Positions 58,330 through 64,000 of a stretch of DNA of 64,000 nucleotides are shown one piece after another (the first letter of the stretch is position 1; the number at the start of each line of letters is the position of its first letter). The notes below the pieces were generated by a model that made no database searches, had not been told where the DNA came from, and was given only the letters and a program-made list of their open reading frames with translations. Made by a program: the position numbers and the translations under genes. This DNA is from Membranipora membranacea (Eukaryota; Bryozoa; Gymnolaemata; Cheilostomatida; Membraniporidae), in NCBI GenBank assembly GCA_914767715.1, contig OU612069.1, positions 15,931,387 through 15,995,386 on the forward strand, given 5' to 3'.

Positions 58330-58600
58330 CAAATCTGCTATTGTATTAATATGATTAGTTATGGGTACTTAAAACTGCAGTAGAAGCAGTCGCAGCAGTA
58401 AAAATGCCCATCTTTTCACTTCATTCCCTAGTTGCTACGTGTGATATTTTGTTTTATTTTAGTTGTCAATTATAGTCACGTCAATTATAGTCATACAACC
58501 AAAATAACAACATGACAACACCGGCTAAGACTACAAAAGGTGTGTAGCCTGTACAAAGAAACATCTGGCATGTAGAATCCAATTAAAATGTGGACCTAAA
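58330..58600 (+). pseudogene. MTTPAK start-exon relic, copy 4
   Basis: The segment matches 43,720-43,990: TCAAATCTGCTATT, AGCAGTCGCAGCAGTAAAAA, GATATTTTGTTTTATTTTAG and CCAAAATAACAACATGACA. The ATG at 58,512 opens MTTPAKTTKGV before a stop; AAAG|GTGTGT could be a donor. Confidence 0.45.
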
Positions 58601-58613
58601 GTAATGTATTATA

Positions 58614-58810
58614 TCCACTCTACACAGCAGCACAGGAGAGGAGCAGGGGGCCTAGGAGGGCATCTTTAAACAAACAGTTTGAGCATGCTCTGCAGGAAAG
58701 CTGCTTTGGCATGCACAGGGCATATAAGCTGTTTGCGTTGCTTTACATGTCACCACTGACACACAAAAACTGCAAAAAACTTACCAAGCTGGGGAAAACA
58801 AAATGCTAGA
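58614..58810 (+). pseudogene. CFGMH/LYMSP exon, copy 3
   Basis: The frame LYTAAQERSRGPRRASLNKQ, then FEHALQESCFGMHRAYKLFA, LLYMSPLTHKNCKKLTKL and GKTKC is open for about 63 codons before TAG at about 58,808. A deletion relative to the 44-kb copy (after the KKLTKL stretch) shifts the end and removes the donor. With the 44-kb copy it defines the ancestral exon. Confidence 0.55.
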
Positions 58811-58977
58811 GATTAACAATAGGGATTCAGCAGGCTGGCTGCTGAAAAGAATTAGGTGATTACAACTTACTCTTGGTAAGTCTTCAGATGAAGTTTTTAC
58901 TGGTGAATGATTTTTATGATTATCGTTTGTTTATCATCTTTACATTAAATAATTAATTCAAAAACTTAATTTTCCAG

Positions 58978-59342
58978 AAGCAAAGCTAGTTAACAACCTC
59001 AGCACACCTCTGTTTATGCTAAGGAATATCAGCTCGGAGGTTTCTCAGAGAAGTGAAGAAGCAGCTCCTTCAGATTTGGCTTCAATAAGGTCAATTGCAA
59101 CTAGGGCACTAGGATTCAATCCCGCCTCTGCTTCCTCGTCCTCGGTATCGATAGGTAGCGGTCACCCAGCAGGCGCCGGTATGTTCTCAAAATTCCCACC
59201 CGTAACTACACACAACATGGGTAGTGTTAGTCCGGCAATGGACAGTATCTTCGGCAGCAAACATAAGGATGGCGGCTCGAAAAAAGGATATATCAGACAA
59301 GAATATAGACTGAGAAGACGCATACAACTTGCAGGAATTTGA
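58978..59342 (+). pseudogene. FG-like/SSSS exon, copy 3 (most complete)
   Basis: Acceptor TTTTCCAG is followed by EAKLVNNLSTPLFMLRNISS, then EVSQRSEEAAPSDLASIRSI, ATRALGFNPASASSSSVSIG, SGHPAGAGMFSKFPPVTTHN, MGSVSPAMDSIFGSKHKDGG, open to a TGA at about 59,340. It is Ser/Ala/Thr/Pro-rich with LGFNPAS and SIFGS, loosely FG-nucleoporin-like. Copies at 44,630 (with GFTFGG) and 31,955 are shorter and broken. This is the longest intact exon-like frame of the family in the window and could belong to a functional gene copy. No clear donor is seen before the stop. Confidence 0.55.
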
Positions 59343-59349
59343 ACTAGCC

Positions 59350-59930
59350 TGAAACCACTCAATGCCACAGTCTACAGCAAACAAAAAAAAGAGAAATGTA
59401 GAAAGGGTTTATGGGCCTGGTTCAAGGACACATCAAGCAAAAGGTGGAACCCAACAAAACATACACAATGTTTAATTTCGTTGCAGCTCGAAGCAAGCAG
59501 ATGACACATATACGGCCAACATATATGCAACAGCAATATTCAATTAAAAAGAGATTATGCATTGAGACAAGGTCAATCACTACATGCACTATGCCATGAT
59601 AATGAAGAAACATTGAATTCCATATCTGGAATAGCATCATTGGCTTTCTTTTGCAAAACAAAGGGCTTGCAAAAATAGCCAGTCCCTAGTAGCAATCTAA
59701 AAATGCCAAAATCATCTACACTGTAGGGGTATAATTACTGTTTGCAATTTTGTAAACAAGACAATTTCTCAGGCTTATTATTCATGCTACTAGGGACAGC
59801 CAATCAGATAACAGTCTGATGGGTCTCTGTGTTTAGTGTCCTAACTGTATAATGCTATGATACTATTTCAATTCCATAAGAAGAATTTAATTCAGTGTGA
59901 AGAAAGCTCAAAGGCCACCGACCCCTCACT
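59350..59930. other. No gene seen
   Basis: AT-rich. A 62-codon plus frame (59,411-59,599) and an overlapping minus frame have no family features. The repeated word CACTACATGCACTATGCC near 59,578 is a faint trace of the KRKSPDH module. Confidence 0.4.
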
Positions 59931-60075
59931 ATAGTCACAATGCTACTGCAAAGCATATCAGGACTCAAACATATAAGAAGCCTCTATCACATCAACAAAC
60001 CGCATGTCACATTCTCTACATCTGCTGGCCTTATTATTATTAGTACTGGTTACACATGAGCTGACTGAGAATATG
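59930..60075 (+). repeat. CATCTGCTGGCC module, copy 3
   Basis: ATCACATCAACAAACCGCAT, TCTACATCTGCTGGCCTTAT and TACACATGAGCTGACTGAGA. Shorter copies follow at 60,590 (ACATATGCTGGCCGTT) and 61,330 (ATCCGCTGGCCTCTTTATTA). Confidence 0.65.
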
Positions 60076-60279
60076 TGGACTCAAAAAAACTCTGTTGAAC
60101 TATGAGAATCTTTTAAAACTTGTTTAGTCATTATCACTATTATTTCCATAAAAACCTGAATATTTTTTTGTCATGCATGTATTTAATTCCTTGTCACTTT
60201 GCAATTAACAATTTATATTCTCATTTTTTTTGCGTTCAATTAGGTATTAATTTTCATGCACATGTTATTTTAATTTTAG

Positions 60280-60520
60280 AAAGGTGAAGGATCTTGCCCG
60301 ACTGGTTCACTCCTATGATAGAAGCAGCATCAGGTGAAGTGTCACTGCCAAAGCATTCAGAGGCACTTATTGAGGATGTCTCAAATAGGAAATCGAACCT
60401 CTACATTACCAAATGCTGGGTTTTGATGCGGTCTGAAACTACCTCTGATACCTTACAGCCATCACAGTTGATACTGTTGAACTCATCTAGAACTCAAATC
60501 AACTCAAATACCACAATGTG
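60280..60520 (+). pseudogene. Possible relic of FG exon 1
   Basis: GTGAAGGATCTTGCCCGACT, GGTTCACTCCTATGATAGAA and GCAGCATCA align with the start of the FG exon at 34,206 (GTGAAGGATCTGATCCAACA, TTCATCTCCTTTGATAGTGA, AATCATCA). The FG part is absent. An open frame of 75 codons from 60,294 runs in another frame and is probably accidental. Confidence 0.4.
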
Positions 60521-60794
60521 AAAGCAAAAAACAAAACATGTACAATATACATTTTATTTTATTTATTTTATACTTTGAATTCAGCACTTATCCTTCTCCA
60601 CATATGCTGGCCGTTTTTTTATGAGTGCTGGTTACCCAGGAACTGGTAGAAAAAAATACCCATGAAAACAATACATTCACTGAAAAGTTGTACATATTTG
60701 AAGAGAAACAGTCAAATTGAGTAATGTGGGAATGACAAACCACCATGTCAGACTTTTGAGCACCACCGAACAAACATTGTGCTGCATTGAAGAC

Positions 60795-61150
60795 GATCAA
60801 TGGAAAAATGTTATAAATAATGAATACGGTATTTCCATTTGTAAATGAAGTGAGGCCCATTAGGAATATGCCAAACTACGTAAAAGTAAAAGATCATTTG
60901 ACTGAGTAGGGAACATCATCACCGTCATAAGTTATTCAGTTAACTGGTGATATCAGCTGTAGTTCTTTGTTAGGGTTAATATAATGCTAGGATGTTGAAT
61001 TTTTTATCTATCCAGGTGTCATATAAGGTCAGTTAGTCAATATTGATCAACAGACTCTCAGAGAAAGGGAGAATCAAAGGAGAAGAGAAAAGGAACACCA
61101 GGTATTAATACCGTAGAAAATGGCCATCACATCATGTTTAACTTATATAC
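60795..61150 (+). repeat. Dispersed LVNLD module, copy h
   Basis: ATAAATAATGAATACGGTAT, TTCCATTTGTAAATGAAGTG, AGGCCCATTAGGAATATGCC and GATATCAGCTGTAGTTC lead to the exon, then GTATTAATACCGTAG and CATCACATCATGTTTA. Confidence 0.85.
61016..61101 (+). pseudogene. LVNLD exon, copy h (frameshifted)
   Basis: Acceptor ATCCAG and donor CACCAG|GTATTA are kept, but a 2-bp deletion (ATAAGGTCAG against ATAAGGGGTCAG) makes it 86 bp and breaks the frame. The downstream codons still spell QLVNIDQQTLREREN and QRRREKEHQ. Confidence 0.65.
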
Positions 61151-61389
61151 ATAACAGGTAAAACAGTGGAATACCTAACCTTTAGCTTCATATCACACTT
61201 ACTGATTCGAAACAAAAGAAATGACGGACATTAATTATTATGGTGATCACAGTTGGTTCTGTTGATCACATCTAGAACTCCAAAAATCTGTTTGAAGCCC
61301 CAACTTTGATTACAGCACCTATATTTTTCTATATCCGCTGGCCTCTTTATTATTGGTGCTTCGTCCTCTGGAAATGATTCGACACAACA

Positions 61390-63080
61390 CCAAAAACATG
61401 TCAGCTATTTCAAGCTTTTGAGCAGCAACAAACATGAGCTGCATTGGAAGGTAATATGACATTGTGTTGTTTCAGTTATTATTATCTTTTTTATATTTTT
61501 TAAATAATAATATTGGTAAATTAGACCTTAATTTTCTACCATCTATTTATGGTAAATTTTTCCCTATACATTCTTGTGGATGTTTTTCATTATCAGCCAC
61601 TATAACCTTATGTCATATTTCACAGATGATTAAAATAAATATAAAGCCCTTCAAATTTAATAAATTATCAACAGCAATTATCAAACTCTGACAAAACACT
61701 TTGACAACAATCAGTGTTTTTTTCTACCATAAAATAAACAATTATGTATTTTCTTTTTTATATCATTTTATGTAAGTTAATTAATATAATGCTCTTATTA
61801 TAATACTTTATAATACTTGAGGGATTAGCTTGTTTCAATGTCATTAAAATTGTAATCATAATCTCAAATGGCTCCAACCCTGCAATCAATGTCTTTGCTT
61901 TTTTAACTCTAAGCATTGATCCATTCTGAGAGCTTTGGGTGCTGCAGCATGTTGTGCTGCTTATCTTCCTTTGTCCCCAAGTCTTTGTGGAGACATTTCT
62001 GTTACTGCCGTTGCCTTCTAAACATGTCAATAACAACAGACTTGCATAAACCAGCTTCAGATAATATGTATCTCAATTACTGAACGAATATTAGATCGAT
62101 AATTCAGATGTTTATTACTCATCGAAAGCTCGACAAAACGCTTTCATTGGACGCGACTCGAATAAAAATGGTGTTGTAAACTCAGGGCCAGTACCGTAGT
62201 ATTAAGTTACCAAATGCTAAATGAATAGCAGTGTATGACTGTAGCAACCCCTTCCTATATAAATATATACAACATATGTTATATGTCCTTGCATATATCA
62301 AGCATTCTGGTAAACTAATCACCCAAAAAATGAAGTGACTTTGAGTGCAAGCACTGCCTGTCATCTCACCACTTTATTATTGAATTACATGAGTGGGTTA
62401 GTTTGTGGGTCCGTCCTCTTCTTCTTACTGGTCTGATAGCCTAATGTAAGAATCAGTGTGGGTTGCTATCGATGTGGTGTGAAGTGATGCTGTATAACAC
62501 CTATGACACCCCTCTTTTCATTAGGGAACAAATGAAATGGAGGAAGGTGGTAAATATGTTGACTTCCACCTTCGTGTTATTTGAAATGGCTGCCAGTTGC
62601 AATAATTTATGTTGATTCAATACTTTGAAGTAAAATGCATAGGGTTGCAGATAATAGAAATAAATCATAATGCCTGGCTTAATACCATACTCACCATGAA
62701 TGAAGTGTGCCGAAGAAGGTTGTCCCAATCCTGCCTTCCATGTGAGTGTGTTACACTGTCTCCTTTGGTAACAATTAGTTAGTGCCACTGAACTTCAACT
62801 AAAGCGCGACTCAACAAAGCTTTGGAAAGGTTGACTCTAAGCAAGCAGTGCATGGCATAATACGCAGCGCAACTCGTAATGCATGCTGTCACGATCAAAG
62901 CTATTTTAACAATGGATTGTCCTCTCACTTTTAATAAGAAGACAATTGCTACTTACTGGCCACATCACAGTGCAATAATATCTCTGTGTACACGCAAGGT
63001 CATTTTAGATTGTGAAGAATATATAACTTTCCAAATGCAGATCTATTCAACAACAAACAATTGAACACAGTGGAAGAATT
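61390..63080. other. No gene or module seen
   Basis: AT-rich sequence without recognisable repeats. Open frames of 60-95 codons on the minus strand (61,758-62,036; 62,182-62,364; 62,501-62,788) show no family features. Confidence 0.45.
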
Positions 63081-63084
63081 AATG

Positions 63085-63420
63085 GTCGCGGATGGCCTTA
63101 ATTGCTCACATCTTTGAGGGTGCCTGAAACAGAAGTCAGAAGGTTTTCAGATGCAGCAAATGCGTTTGGGCTCCAGATCAACTTCAATGAGAGCTATCCA
63201 GGAAGCCAATTCAAATATCTAGAGCCAGTCACATACAAGCTGGACGAAGAGTTGTCGAGAGTGTCTATTTGAAGTCTTGGGAAATGAGTGTGGGACAAAA
63301 ATCACCTCACAGTCAATACTAAAGCTGCAGTCCACTGTGTGATTGAGCTATCCACGCGACTGTATGATGTAAAATCATTGGCTATCTATCACTTTGAATC
63401 CCACAGGCTAGGCGCCTACT
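63085..63420 (+). pseudogene. Second non-LTR reverse transcriptase relic
   Basis: The frame VPETEVRRFSDAANAFGLQI, then NFNESYPGSQFKYLEP, VTYKLDEELSRVS, a stop, and VWDKNHLTVNTKAAVHCVIE follows the end of LINE-type reverse transcriptases: the F(A)DAAKAFGL helix, the FKYLGS strand, and the VWDNHNL...TKL.VYRAVVL segment. The YADD region just upstream has decayed (GGTCGCGGATGGCC near 63,084). Several stops and a frameshift show it is dead. It differs from the 41.6-kb element. Confidence 0.7.
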
Positions 63421-64000
63421 ACCATCTAATTGTACTTAAACCTTGCCAGACTAAATTTTGAGAAATACAAGTCTGTTTACCTAGCACTGTGAAAAGTAAA
63501 ATAAAGTTTAAGCTACAGAAAATTAAGTACCCGGCATATACTGACAAAGCAACGTCTTACCATATCATGATCATAGTGAAGGGGTATATTATCAAGACTT
63601 GATTTGTCCATGACATTTTACCGCACTTCCTGTATTCCGATGATTTATCCTGATTCTTCCAGCTGTGCCCAAATTTCGCAGAGCTACATCAAACTTTTCA
63701 GAATTGCTCTATGACGATCAATGTGTGGTGGCTTCAATCAATCATCGAAAGCATTTGAGCAATTTAGGCATTGTGTATGGGCTATAGTTGTCTTCTCTAC
63801 AAGCACATTAAGGGTATTTGAGATAAAAGTCATACACTGAAATGAAATTTATCTTAGTGATTTTTTTATGCAAAGGCCTATATGATGAACATATACCCGT
63901 AATCAAAACTGAATTCTCAGAGGGTCTCAATGATTTAAGTTTTATGAGTCCCATGCCATCAGAGTAACACAAAAGTGAATCAGTAGACTTAATTGAATAG
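63421..64000. other. No gene seen
   Basis: AT-rich sequence after the reverse transcriptase fragment. Stops in all frames; no repeat copy recognised. Confidence 0.4.

Overview
The window looks like animal (metazoan) nuclear DNA beside a large satellite block, probably pericentromeric or another heterochromatic region. Reasons: GT-AG introns in a recognisable multi-exon gene, a tRNA-derived SINE with A and B boxes and a poly(A) tail, fragments of non-LTR retrotransposon reverse transcriptase, FG-nucleoporin-like exons, and no bacterial gene layout. A marine invertebrate is plausible (the 48-50 kb gene resembles a family I remember from cnidarians, fishes and other aquatic animals), but I cannot name the species.

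Region 1 (1 to about 23,662) is one head-to-tail satellite array with a monomer of about 178 bp, roughly 130 copies. It has visible higher-order structure: a block starting at 1 recurs at 6,773, 8,730 and 11,221; a 1,957-bp unit of 11 monomers is tandemly duplicated (6,045-9,958); and about 2.8 kb from 13,735 is repeated 3,392 bp further on. The 62-115 codon open frames in it are read-through accidents, not genes.

Region 2 (about 23,663 to 62,000) is AT-rich and largely built from diverged copies of a small set of modules. Several contain exon-like pieces with matching splice borders: an 88-bp exon (relics at 24,119; 25,944; 33,655; 34,840; 37,276; 43,167; 61,016), a charged probably coiled-coil exon (24,976; 36,420; 57,747), an ATG start exon beginning Met-Ala-Thr or similar (32,820; 43,906; 52,762; 58,512), a CFGMH/LYMSP exon (23,708; 44,024; 58,614) and FG-rich exons (34,206; 38,470; 44,630; 58,978). 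Together they look like repeated, decaying copies of one or a few multi-exon genes, at least one encoding an FG-nucleoporin-like protein. Most copies carry stops, frameshifts or lost splice sites.

The best-preserved gene is on the minus strand at 48,013-50,050: five exons, all with GT-AG borders and matching phases, and a TATA-less promoter with YY1-, ETS- and CCAAT-like sites. It is cut exactly at the edge of a 1,275-bp repeat (46,738-48,012) whose near-identical copy (50,286-51,560) lies on the other side of the gene, giving a repeat-gene-repeat structure that is the most unusual item here. A fragment of a related RNase-H-like (D-x-C-x-x-Q-N-R-N) family lies at 39,529-39,835 on the plus strand.

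Region 3 (about 62,000-64,000) holds a decayed non-LTR reverse transcriptase fragment near 63,085-63,420 and otherwise nothing I recognise. Other mobile remnants are a 5'-truncated non-LTR element with a heptamer tail (41,638-42,628) and a SINE (30,277-30,598).
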